Source of the DNA: an uncultured Oscillospiraceae bacterium
GTDB lineage: Bacteria; Bacillota; Clostridia; Oscillospirales; Oscillospiraceae
NCBI GenBank assembly: GCA_934636045.1
Contig: CAKTZP010000070.1
Location: forward strand, 1-10,714
DNA length: 10,714 nucleotides
Direction: 5' to 3'
Each line of letters starts with the position of its first letter. Within the stretch, counting starts at the first letter, position 1. Under the pieces are notes generated by a model. That model saw only the letters and a list, made by a program, of their open reading frames with translations, was not told the DNA's origin and did not search any database. The position numbers and the translations under genes are program-made. Of this stretch, positions 1 to 7,128 are shown piece by piece.

Positions 1-2826
1 AAGTCGCTGACCGATATGGAAGACTCCAGCATCTATACCTCGAAGTGGTATGAGGGGCTTGCCGACGGCACGGAGCTGTACTGCGGCAGCGTGTTCCTCG
101 GCTGCAAGGGGAAAAAATACCCCTCCAAGCTGACCGTCCGTCCCGGCACAAAAATGGTGCGCATCGAGAAGGACGATATGGACGGCGTGAACGAGCTGAT
201 CCTGCCCGACGGGCTGGAATCGCTCAGCATCACGGAAGGCTGCGGCAGCATCACCAAGCTTACCGTTCCGGAGAGCGTCAATTACATCAATCTCCGCAAG
301 CTTGCCCATCTGACCGACATCACCCTGCCGACGACGGCGGTTTTGGAGGAGAGCTGCTTTTCCGGCTGTTACCAAATCAAGAATCTGACCATTCCAAAGG
401 GCAATACGACGCTGAAGGGCCTTAGCGTCGGCAGGACGGCGCACGTGGTTCTGCCCGACGACGTGCTCGAGGTGCGCGGGCCGATCTCCAACGGCGACCC
501 CTATCGCTACAACAACAAGGATGGCAATTCCAACCTCAAGTCGATCGACCTGAAGAACGTCCGCATTCTGACGGGCGGCGCGCTCAGCGACTGCGTTGCG
601 CTCGAGAGCGTGACGCTGCCGGATTCGCTCATCACGCTTGGCGACGGTGTATTCAGCGGCTGCGCGCAGCTGCGCTCGATCAAGGGCGGCAAAAACGTCC
701 GTCAGATCGGCCACGGCTGCTTCTCCGGCTGCACTGTGTTGACCGACTTCGGCGCTTTGGAAACGAACGTGACCCACGTCGGTTCTTGGGCATTCATGAA
801 CTGCGGCTGGTTCCACGATCAGCCGAACGGCGTGGTTTATTTCGGCAAGGCCGCCTATGCCTACAAGGGCTCGATGGCGGAGGGCACCGTCCTGAGCCTC
901 AGGGACGGCACGGTTTCCGTCACCTATGAGTTCCTTGCAGGTCAGATAGAGGTGAACCCCACCTTCGACCAGCCGAACCTCGCGGGGCTGATCCTCCCGC
1001 AGAGCTGTAAATACGTCGACGGCTACGCCTTCGCGGGCGCGACGAACATGAAGTTCATCGACCTCGGCGGCGTGCAGTACATCGGCAGAGAGGCGTTCAA
1101 TAACAGCGGCTGCGAGAGCATCGTCCTGCCCGATTCCGTCCGCTTTGTCGGCAACAACGCCTTCTCCGCGCCGTATATCAAGGCAATTCATCTGAACGAC
1201 GGTCTGCGCGTGCTGGACGAGGGCGCGTTCTTCACCTACGGCGAGGGCAAGGGCGTTACCATCCCCGCCAGCGTCGCCTATATCGGGCCGCAGGCCTTCG
1301 GCTACTGCCCGGTCGAACCGGATAATCCGTTTGCCGGTCTGACTAAGATCGACGGCTTCGTCATCCGCGGCACAGCGGGAACGGCTGCGCAGACCTACGC
1401 TGTAGATAATGAATTCACCTTCGAAACGGGCGCCTGCACCGCCCATCAGCCCGTGACGGAAACGGTCGCGCCGACCTGCTGCACCGGCGGCTTCACGCGC
1501 ACGGTCTGCGCCGTCTGCGGCGCCGTGACCGCGTCGGCGAATACCGCCCCCGTCGCGCATAAGCCCGTCGCCAACGACGCGATCGAGGCCACCTGCACCC
1601 GCCCGGGCTACACCGGCGGCACGCACTGTGCCTTCTGCGGTCTAACCCTGACCCAGCCGACGCAGACCCCCGCGCTGGGGCACGACGAGGTCGTTGCTAC
1701 GGAGGAATACGAGTATTCTGCGTATTACGGCATGATTCGCCACTACTGCCGCCGCTGCGAGCTGAAGTGGTACGACACGGAGGGCGGCGGGCACGTCCAC
1801 GACTACACCTACCGGACGAATTATGTTTATGCCACCTGCACCAAGCAGGGCTACACCGAGCACGTCTGCGCCTGCGGCGAGAGCTACCGAGACGGCTATA
1901 CCGCCGCACTCGGCCACGACTTCCAGTGGGTCACCGACAAGGTTGCCACCGCCACCGAGCCGGGCTATAAGCACGAGGAATGCACCCGCTGCCACGAGAG
2001 ACGGAACGAAAACACCGTCATCCCCGCCACCGGCGAGGGTCACGTCCACAGCTACACCGACTACGTAAAAGCCCCCACCTGCACCGAGGGCGGCTACACC
2101 GTCCACACCTGCTCCTGCGGCGAGAGCTATACCGACAGCTATCTGGACCCGCTGGGTCATAACTACGTCAACGGCGTCTGCACCCGCTGCGGTGCGACAA
2201 GCGGCGAAAATCCGCCCACCCCGCCGACCCCCGGCGGCACCTGCGACGGCGGTGCAAAGTGCCCCTCCAGGCCCTATCACGACGTCAACACGAGCCTGTG
2301 GTATCACCCCGGCATCGACTTTGCCATCTCCCGCGGCCTCATGAACGGCATCAGCGCCAGTCAGTTTGACCCCGACGGCTCCATGACCCGCGCCATGCTC
2401 GTCACCGTCCTCTGGCGCTACGCCGAGAAGCCCGACGCGGGCGAGAACAGCTTCACCGACGTCCGCGCCGGCCAGTGGTACACCGAGGCCGTCGGCTGGG
2501 CGGCAAACAACGGCGTGGTCAACGGCGTCGGCAACAACCGCTTCGACCCCATGGGCAACATCACCCGTGAGCAGATGGCAGCCATTCTATATCGCTACGC
2601 CACCGGCATCGGCGTAGACACCTCGGCGCGCAGCAGCCTCGACACCTTCCCCGACGGCGCGTCCGTCAGCGGCTACGCCCGCGATGCGCTGAGCTGGTGC
2701 ATCGCTCGCGGCATCATCAACGGCACGGTCCTCGGCGGCCGCAGCTATCTTGACCCCCAGGGCAAAGCCACCCGCGCCCAGGTCGCTACCATCCTGACCC
2801 GCTACATTCAGAATGTCGTAGAATAA
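1..2826 (+). CDS. Cell-surface BspA-type leucine-rich repeat protein with C-terminal SLH domains (5' end missing)
   Basis: The reading frame is open from the first base, and the first ATG (base 16) has no ribosome binding site, so the true N-terminus and signal peptide lie upstream. Numbering from that ATG, residues about 40-470 are LRR_5/BspA-type repeats, with recurring blocks such as FSGC, LPDS and AFxxxG. Residues about 473-728 hold six Cys/His repeats of the form TCTxxGYTxxxCxxCG...LGHD. A Pro/Gly linker (NPPTPPTPGG) follows, then three SLH domains at about 754-806, 813-865 and 876-930, each with a DV/FPD..WY or Y start and an FDP/LDP..TRAQ-like end. In this family SLH domains bind secondary cell-wall polymer, so the protein should be displayed on the cell surface. 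A role in adhesion or host/substrate binding is inference from the LRR architecture. It ends TAA at 2824-2826, followed by a terminator. Confidence 0.93.
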   Translation, partial: KSLTDMEDSSIYTSKWYEGLADGTELYCGSVFLGCKGKKYPSKLTVRPGTKMVRIEKDDMDGVNELILPDGLESLSITEGCGSITKLTVPESVNYINLRKLAHLTDITLPTTAVLEESCFSGCYQIKNLTIPKGNTTLKGLSVGRTAHVVLPDDVLEVRGPISNGDPYRYNNKDGNSNLKSIDLKNVRILTGGALSDCVALESVTLPDSLITLGDGVFSGCAQLRSIKGGKNVRQIGHGCFSGCTVLTDFGALETNVTHVGSWAFMNCGWFHDQPNGVVYFGKAAYAYKGSMAEGTVLSLRDGTVSVTYEFLAGQIEVNPTFDQPNLAGLILPQSCKYVDGYAFAGATNMKFIDLGGVQYIGREAFNNSGCESIVLPDSVRFVGNNAFSAPYIKAIHLNDGLRVLDEGAFFTYGEGKGVTIPASVAYIGPQAFGYCPVEPDNPFAGLTKIDGFVIRGTAGTAAQTYAVDNEFTFETGACTAHQPVTETVAPTCCTGGFTRTVCAVCGAVTASANTAPVAHKPVANDAIEATCTRPGYTGGTHCAFCGLTLTQPTQTPALGHDEVVATEEYEYSAYYGMIRHYCRRCELKWYDTEGGGHVHDYTYRTNYVYATCTKQGYTEHVCACGESYRDGYTAALGHDFQWVTDKVATATEPGYKHEECTRCHERRNENTVIPATGEGHVHSYTDYVKAPTCTEGGYTVHTCSCGESYTDSYLDPLGHNYVNGVCTRCGATSGENPPTPPTPGGTCDGGAKCPSRPYHDVNTSLWYHPGIDFAISRGLMNGISASQFDPDGSMTRAMLVTVLWRYAEKPDAGENSFTDVRAGQWYTEAVGWAANNGVVNGVGNNRFDPMGNITREQMAAILYRYATGIGVDTSARSSLDTFPDGASVSGYARDALSWCIARGIINGTVLGGRSYLDPQGKATRAQVATILTRYIQNVVE

Positions 2827-2867
2827 ACAGCCTTTTGTAACACATCCGCGTGTTCTGACAAACGAAT

Positions 2868-2915
2868 CCCCCGCTGCGGCAAGGGTAACAGCTTGCAGCA
2901 GCGGGGGAATTTTTT
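2868..2915 (+). terminator. Rho-independent terminator of the surface-protein gene
   Basis: CCCCCGCTGC (2868-2877) pairs perfectly with GCAGCGGGGG (2898-2907). The stem continues inward, after one mismatch, with GCAAG (2879-2883) and CTTGC (2892-2896), leaving an 8-nt loop. Six T residues (2910-2915) follow on the plus strand. The stop codon of the converging minus-strand ATPase gene (2914-2916) touches the T-run, so the same hairpin lies directly after that gene too. On the minus strand its trailing sequence, ATTCGTTTGT, is a weaker U-tract. Confidence 0.9.
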
Positions 2916-4020
2916 ATAGCTTTTGGGTTCGGGCGAGTTGACTGTTGCGGTAGGCGGGGTCATGGGTAACGTCGCGGAGTATGGCAATCTCGGGCGGCGC
3001 GTCAAGGGTGCTGGCGGCGTCCGGGAGGGCGGCGCGCATGATGGCGTGCTCACTCGAGAAGGGATAGACATCGATCTCGAAGCGGCGACCCTGATAGGAA
3101 AAGCGGTATTTCACCTTATGGACGGCGTGCATGGTCACATCGCCCTCCATAAGATACTGGATGTACTCCTTACTGGAGATTGGCCGCTCGGTCTCCCACT
3201 GGCCGTCGCCGGTATAGTGCTTTTCGGTATAGAAATAGAGGTATTCGTTGCCGTTTTTCTGCTGGCGGATGCGGCGCACGATGTTCGGGCTGGTCTGCGA
3301 CAGGTAGGTCTGCATCATATCGATGCCGGCCGCGCCGTAGCGCTCGGTCAGCGCCGCGAGGTCAGGCATTTTGATAAGATACTTGTGCCAGGTCTCCTCG
3401 GGCACAGGCTGGCCGATGGCCTCATAGACTGCGCGCAGTCCGCGGGCGATCTTATCCTCAAAATCAACGGAGTTGTCGATCACGCGGAGATTGGGATGGC
3501 GCGACCACGCGCGCAGCGCCAGCTCGTCCTTCTCGCGGGCGACCTCCAGCGGCTCATAGCGCGCCTCGTTTCCGAAATTATAGGCAAATTCCGCGCCCTT
3601 GGCGCAGGAGACCAAATGCAGCACGGCGTCATAGCCTGCCATGACCTCCTCCTCGGTCTTGCCGAAAGACGCAAGCACCTCGCGGAATTCCTCGTCGCTG
3701 ACATAGGCCTTGTCGTCGAGCAGCGCGCGGTCATAAATGACCAGCACGTTCTCCTCCGGCACCATCTGCGCCGCCTTGAGCGCCAAGCGCTCCTTGTGCA
3801 GCTGATCCTCGACCACAAAATACTGGAAATCCAGCATCGATACGCAGTTGCCGAAGGGCTTGATGCCAAAGCCGGAGATCATTTCGGTCGCCGTTTCGGG
3901 AATGGTAATGACCTTCCAGCCGTCGTCCTGCTTAAATTCCTTCAAAATTCGGCTGATGAGGGTCGTCTTGCCCGCAGCCGGGCCGCCGGTCAGTACGATG
4001 CGCGTGATTTTTTTTGCCAC
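2914..4020 (-). CDS. P-loop NTPase (AAA_28-like) fused to a CYTH-like domain
   Basis: The 368-residue protein has a Walker A loop at residues 12-20 (GGPAAGKTT) and a Walker-B-like YDRALLD at 96-102, typical of kinase-like AAA_28 proteins. From about residue 225 the C-terminal part has CYTH (triphosphate tunnel) features: IVRRIRQQ (247-254), ERPISSKEY (278-286), and alternating charged strands HKVKYRF and RRFEIDVYP (301-320). This N-terminal P-loop plus C-terminal CYTH order resembles the TTD14-type family; its substrate in bacteria is not known to me. The start is GTG, with AAAGGGG eight bases upstream. No membrane segment or signal is visible, so it should be cytoplasmic. It is a single-gene unit with its own promoter and converges on the surface-protein gene. 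Confidence 0.88.
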   Translation of the reverse strand: MAKKITRIVLTGGPAAGKTTLISRILKEFKQDDGWKVITIPETATEMISGFGIKPFGNCVSMLDFQYFVVEDQLHKERLALKAAQMVPEENVLVIYDRALLDDKAYVSDEEFREVLASFGKTEEEVMAGYDAVLHLVSCAKGAEFAYNFGNEARYEPLEVAREKDELALRAWSRHPNLRVIDNSVDFEDKIARGLRAVYEAIGQPVPEETWHKYLIKMPDLAALTERYGAAGIDMMQTYLSQTSPNIVRRIRQQKNGNEYLYFYTEKHYTGDGQWETERPISSKEYIQYLMEGDVTMHAVHKVKYRFSYQGRRFEIDVYPFSSEHAIMRAALPDAASTLDAPPEIAILRDVTHDPAYRNSQLARTQKL

Positions 4021-4096
4021 TGGGATCGCCCCTTTCGCTCAAAACAAGCGGAGTTACGCCACCGAAGCGCTCACTCCGGCCGAAAACGTACACTTT

Positions 4097-4125
4097 ATTA
4101 TACCATTTTGGCGGCTAAAATGCAA
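4097..4125 (-). promoter_or_regulatory. Sigma-A-type promoter of the P-loop/CYTH gene
   Basis: Read on the minus strand there is a -35 box TTGCAT (4125-4120), a 17-base spacer and a perfect -10 box TATAAT (4102-4097), preceded by TGG as in an extended -10. Transcription should begin near 4090, giving a leader of about 70 bases. That leader contains a possible small hairpin (ACTCCG/CGGAGT at 4073-4078 and 4049-4054) ahead of the AAAGGGG ribosome binding site. No operator was recognised. Confidence 0.8.
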
Positions 4126-4143
4126 GCGGGGATTTTCCGCTCT

Positions 4144-4165
4144 GTCAGCGAAGCTGACTGAGGGG
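4144..4165. repeat. Short palindromic repeat, possibly a truncated copy of the 7.93-kb repeat
   Basis: GTCAGC (4144-4149) and GCTGAC (4153-4158) form an inverted repeat around GAA, followed by TGAGGGG. On the minus strand this reads CCCCTCAGTCA then the palindrome. The same 11 bases, CCCCTCAGTCA, occur at 7932-7942 directly before another palindrome. It lies upstream of the ATPase promoter and has no T-run, so it is unlikely to be a terminator. Confidence 0.5.
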
Positions 4166-4196
4166 TTGTTCCCCGCCGCAGGAATGGCTCCCAATC

Positions 4197-4228
4197 CGTG
4201 CTGACAGGCGCACCACAGTGTCAGCGCG
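4197..4228. repeat. Inverted repeat in the intergenic gap
   Basis: CGTGCTGACA (4197-4206) can pair with TGTCAGCGCG (4219-4228), ten pairs including one G-T, around a 12-base loop. It lies between the ATPase promoter and the terminator of the small YtxH-like gene. There is no T-run on either side. Its function is unknown; it may be another intergenic repeat fragment, since the core CTGACA/TGTCAG resembles the neighbouring palindrome at 4144-4158. Confidence 0.45.
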
Positions 4229-4244
4229 TGGTAAGTGGCAGCTC

Positions 4245-4274
4245 AAAAAATTGAAGCGCCCCGATGGGGCGCTT
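4245..4274 (-). terminator. Rho-independent terminator of the YtxH-like gene
   Basis: On the minus strand AAGCGCCCC (4274-4266) pairs perfectly with GGGGCGCTT (4262-4254) around a 3-base loop. It is followed by CAA and then six T residues (4250-4245). It begins six bases after the stop codon of the small gene at 4280-4282 and separates that gene from the downstream ATPase promoter. Confidence 0.88.
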
Positions 4275-4279
4275 TTGCG

Positions 4280-4432
4280 TCAGCTCATCATGTCGGAAAT
4301 GGTCTGCTCGACGGAATCGACCGCTTTTTGGGCGGTTTTGCGCACCTTGGACTGCTGCGGCAGCATGAGCGCAACGGCGCCGCCGGCCGCCATGCCGAGG
4401 CCGAGCGTCAACAAAAAGCCTTTGACCTGCAT
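4280..4432 (-). CDS. Small YtxH-like membrane-anchored protein (50 aa)
   Basis: The chosen start is the ATG at 4432-4430, because AAAGGAGG lies about eight bases upstream; an upstream in-frame ATG (4510) has no such site and would add a charged, unconvincing 26-residue extension. The product has one hydrophobic, Gly/Ala-rich membrane segment (residues about 5-24, FLLTLGLGMAAGGAVALML), then PQQSK and a charged amphipathic helix (about 28-48). This resembles the YtxH/gas-vesicle-protein-like family of short stress-linked envelope proteins, which usually read G(L/M)xxGAxxGxLxAP. The match is by pattern only. It has its own terminator and is divergent from the pyrF-like operon. Function unknown. 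Confidence 0.75.
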   Translation of the reverse strand: MQVKGFLLTLGLGMAAGGAVALMLPQQSKVRKTAQKAVDSVEQTISDMMS

Positions 4433-4536
4433 TTGATCTTCCTCCTTTTCCAGTTTTCCGCGCCGGGCGCGGCCGCAATTAGCTTTCCCCGCATGGAGAA
4501 AATCTTGCAAAAACAGCGGGAATGTCGAAATTCGTC

Positions 4537-4565
4537 TTTCCTGTCCGGGCGATTTATGGTATAAT
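4537..4565 (+). promoter_or_regulatory. Promoter of the pyrF-like operon
   Basis: A perfect -10 box TATAAT (4560-4565) is preceded by TGG, giving an extended -10. The -35 region 17 bases upstream is poor (TTTCCT, 4537-4542), which fits an extended -10 promoter. The start point should be near 4572, leaving a short leader of about 34 bases before the ATG at 4606. There is thus no room for a large attenuator or a PyrR-type leader. Confidence 0.7.
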
Positions 4566-4605
4566 GAAAGAAATCATTGAATTTCTTGCACAGGAGGTTT
4601 TTTCC

Positions 4606-5529
4606 ATGTCCATCGATGCTTTACAGGAACAGATTCGCGCGGTAAAAAACCCCGTGATGTTGGGGCTTGATCCGTATCTTCCGACCCTGCCGCAGCACAT
4701 TTTGTGCGACGCCTACGAGGAGCACGGTCAGACGCCGGCCGGAGCGGCGGCGGCCTACTACCGCTTCTGCACAGAGCTGCTCGACGCGCTGTGCGGTCTT
4801 GTCCCGGCGGTCAAGCTCCAAAGTGCGTGCTTCGAGGCCCTCGGCGCAGAGGGCATCGCCCAGATGCAGCGCATCAGCCGCTATGCCAAGGAGCGCGGCT
4901 ACTATGTGCTCATCGACTCGATGCGCGGCGACGTGGGCAACGTGGCCGAAATTTACGCACAGGCGATGTTCGGCGCGGTGTCCGTCGGCGAGACATCGTA
5001 CCGGCTGTATGACTGCGACGCGCTGACGGTCAACCCCTATCTCGGCAGCGACGGCGTCAAGCCCTTCCTGCCGTATTGCAAAAGGGACGGAAAAAACATC
5101 TTCCTGCTGCTCAAGACCTCGAACAAATCCTCCCGTGAGGTGCAGGATCTGCTCTCCGGCGACCGGGTGATTTATACCGCGATGGCCGACCTCGCCATGC
5201 GCTGGAGCACCGACCTGTTCGGCAAAAACGGCTACAGCCAGATCGGCGCCGTCGTCGGCGCGACCTTCCCGCAGACGATGCGCCTGCTGCGCGAAAAATA
5301 TGACCGGCTGTTCTTCCTTGTGCCCGGCTACGGCGCGCAGGGCGGCACGGCGAAGAACGTGCAGTTCGCCTTTGACCGCTTCGGCCACGGCGCGATCATT
5401 TCCGCCTCCCGCAGCATCATCTGCGCGTGGCAGAAGACCGACAGCGACGGCACGGACTACCTTGACCACGCCAAGGCGGCGGCGGAAAAAATGCGCTGCG
5501 ATATTTCTAAATTTGTGAGGATCCTATGA
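4606..5529 (+). CDS. pyrF: Orotidine 5'-phosphate decarboxylase (PyrF, type 2) homologue with altered catalytic motif
   Basis: PyrF normally decarboxylates OMP to UMP, the last step of de novo pyrimidine synthesis, in the cytoplasm. The 307-residue protein follows the type-2 family along its whole length: GLDP (20-23), AVK (68-70), TVNPYLGSDG (141-150), VVGATFP (216-222), the phosphate-binding loop VPGYGAQGG (239-247) and SRSII (268-272). The usual active-site motif DxKRGD reads DSMRGD (104-109), with Met106 in place of the catalytic lysine; AVKPQ is also changed to AVKLQ. The ATG at 4606 is chosen because AGGAGG (4592-4597) stands eight bases upstream; the earlier in-frame start at 4522 lies before the promoter. 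It overlaps the next gene by four bases. No other pyrimidine genes are nearby. It may be a paralogue with another or no catalytic role, so the symbol marks homology rather than proven activity. Confidence 0.85.
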   Translation: MSIDALQEQIRAVKNPVMLGLDPYLPTLPQHILCDAYEEHGQTPAGAAAAYYRFCTELLDALCGLVPAVKLQSACFEALGAEGIAQMQRISRYAKERGYYVLIDSMRGDVGNVAEIYAQAMFGAVSVGETSYRLYDCDALTVNPYLGSDGVKPFLPYCKRDGKNIFLLLKTSNKSSREVQDLLSGDRVIYTAMADLAMRWSTDLFGKNGYSQIGAVVGATFPQTMRLLREKYDRLFFLVPGYGAQGGTAKNVQFAFDRFGHGAIISASRSIICAWQKTDSDGTDYLDHAKAAAEKMRCDISKFVRIL

Positions 5530-6545
5530 CAACGATTTACCTGATTCGGCACGCGGAGGCGGAGGGTAATATTTTCCGCCGTCTCCACGGGCAATATAAT
5601 TCCAACGTGACCCCGAACGGGATGCGCCAGATCGCGGCGCTGGCCGAGCGCTTTCGCGACGTACCGGTCGACGCAGTCTATGCCAGCGACCTGATCCGCA
5701 CCCAGACCACGGCGGGCGCGATCTGCCGCCCCAAGCAGCTGCCGCTGCACACCAACGCGCGCTTCCGCGAGATCAAATGCGGCGTCTGGGAGGACACGCC
5801 CTTCGGGCAGTTCGACCGGCTCGACCACCAGAGCAGCTATGATTTTTCCCACCATCCGCACCGCTGGCATGCCGAGGGCAGCGAGCGCTTTGCCGACTAC
5901 ACCGGGCGCTTTCTCCGCGCCTTGGACGAGGTCGTGCGCGAAAACGAGGGAAAAACGGTCGCCGTCTTTTCGCACGGCATGGTGCTGCGCGGCGTGCTGC
6001 AATCGCTGTTCTTCCCCGACGACGAAGCTGCCGTCCCGCACAGCGAGAACACTGCCGTCTCCCGCCTGCGCTGGGAAAACGGAGCGTACACGCTGGACTA
6101 CCTGAACGACGCGTCGCACATTCCCTATGAGATCTCTACCGTCGGCAAGCAGCGCTGGTGGCGCAGCAGTGAAAAGACGGATCTTAACCTCTGGTATCGC
6201 CCGGCGGTGGCCGAGGACGCGGCATTTTTGGCCGCGCTCGGCTTTGCGCCGCAGGACGGCCAGCGGGTCGAGATCGGCATGCTCGGTGAGGAAGCGGTCG
6301 GTGCCGTGGCCACAACGTATCACGGTGCGGAGAGCACACTCGAATTTCTCGGCGTCACAGCCGCACAGCGCGGCAAGGGCTTTGCACCGCAGCTGCTCGG
6401 CGAGGCAGTCTGCCCCCTGCGGACGCAGGGCGTGCAGCGTCTGGCCGCCGCGCCGACGGACGACCCCGGTGCGCTGCGGCTGCTGGAGCGCTTCGGCTTC
6501 GACATGGAATCGCGGGCGCTGGACATGATTCCAAGGGTTCGCTGA
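5526..6545 (+). CDS. Histidine phosphatase (phosphoglycerate mutase-like) fused to a GNAT acetyltransferase
   Basis: Residues 1-205 are a branch-1 histidine phosphatase: LIRHAE (6-11) with nucleophile His9, the second conserved Arg58 in YASDLIRTQTTA (52-63), acidic Glu82 in FREIKCGVWE (80-89), and SHG (149-151) with His150. The catalytic set is complete, so a phosphomonoesterase of small metabolites is likely. Residues about 220-339 form a GNAT domain: LEFLGVTAAQRGKGFAPQLL contains the acetyl-CoA-binding RxxGxA signature (282-287), followed by a typical GALRLLERFGF end (315-325). The start is the ATG inside the ATGA overlap with the pyrF-like gene, with GAGG just upstream. The fusion partners suggest paired modification of related small molecules, which is inference. 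The substrate cannot be read from the sequence. Confidence 0.9.
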   Translation: MTTIYLIRHAEAEGNIFRRLHGQYNSNVTPNGMRQIAALAERFRDVPVDAVYASDLIRTQTTAGAICRPKQLPLHTNARFREIKCGVWEDTPFGQFDRLDHQSSYDFSHHPHRWHAEGSERFADYTGRFLRALDEVVRENEGKTVAVFSHGMVLRGVLQSLFFPDDEAAVPHSENTAVSRLRWENGAYTLDYLNDASHIPYEISTVGKQRWWRSSEKTDLNLWYRPAVAEDAAFLAALGFAPQDGQRVEIGMLGEEAVGAVATTYHGAESTLEFLGVTAAQRGKGFAPQLLGEAVCPLRTQGVQRLAAAPTDDPGALRLLERFGFDMESRALDMIPRVR

Positions 6546-6555
6546 GGCAGGACGC

Positions 6556-7128
6556 ATGCGCATTTTGCTGGAGCTTTTCCTGACCTTTGCAAAGATCGGG
6601 CTCTTTACCTTCGGCGGCGGCTATGCCATGATCTCGCTGATTGAAACGACCTGCGTGGAGAAAAAGCAGTGGATCACGCAGGACGAGCTGGTGAACATGA
6701 CCGTGCTGGCCGAGTCGACGCCCGGGCCTGTAGCCATCAATTGCGCCACCTACACCGGCTACCGCCGCGCGGGCGTACCCGGCGCAGTGGCGGCGACGGT
6801 CGGCGTGGTCGTCCCGTCGTTTGTCGTGATCTACCTGATCTCGATGTTTTTGGAGGATTTCCTCGCGCTGACCGTCGTGGCCAACGCATTCAAGGGTATT
6901 CAAATCGCGGTCGGCATTCTGATCGTGAACGCGGCGGTGCGCATGCTGCGGCGAATGCCGAAAAGCGTACTGTCCGTCACGATTCTGGTGGCTTCCGCCG
7001 CGCTGATGCTGGCTGCGAACATTTTTGCGTGGCACATTTCGTCGATCCGTCTGATGCTCGCCGCGGCCGCGGTCGGGCTGGCAGCCTTTGCCGTGGCAAG
7101 CGCGGCAGGGCGGAGGGACAGCCGATGA
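6556..7128 (+). CDS. ChrA-family (chromate transporter) subunit 1, short form
   Basis: This 190-residue hydrophobic protein carries the CHR domain hallmarks FTFGGGYAMI (17-26) and ESTPGPVAIN (53-62), then several membrane segments. It is half the length of the classic two-domain ChrA and is followed by a second half-size copy, the known paired short-chain arrangement. Classic ChrA proteins export chromate; in anaerobic gut Firmicutes the true substrate of the short pairs is uncertain and may be another oxyanion. The start at 6556 lies ten bases after the upstream stop, with GAGG and AGGA just ahead of it. It ends in an ATGA overlap with the second subunit. Confidence 0.9.
   Translation: MRILLELFLTFAKIGLFTFGGGYAMISLIETTCVEKKQWITQDELVNMTVLAESTPGPVAINCATYTGYRRAGVPGAVAATVGVVVPSFVVIYLISMFLEDFLALTVVANAFKGIQIAVGILIVNAAVRMLRRMPKSVLSVTILVASAALMLAANIFAWHISSIRLMLAAAAVGLAAFAVASAAGRRDSR

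Noticed and set aside
1642..2307. Minus-strand ORF within the surface-protein gene
   Set aside because: An Ala/Gly/Val-rich translation produced by the reversed Cys/His repeats; no ribosome binding site or family pattern.
2923..4161. Long plus-strand ORF (412 codons) opposite the P-loop/CYTH gene
   Set aside because: It is antisense to a gene with clear motifs, lacks a ribosome binding site, and its composition is that of a reversed GC-rich reading frame.
4522..4605. Earlier in-frame start for the pyrF-like gene
   Set aside because: It lies upstream of the promoter -10 box and has no ribosome binding site; the ATG at 4606 has AGGAGG.
4621..5469. Minus-strand ORF opposite the pyrF-like gene
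   Set aside because: It is a shadow frame without a start signal; the plus-strand gene is recognised along its whole length.
5457..6563. Long minus-strand ORF (368 codons) opposite the phosphatase-GNAT gene
   Set aside because: It is a shadow frame; the plus-strand frame has complete catalytic motifs of two families.
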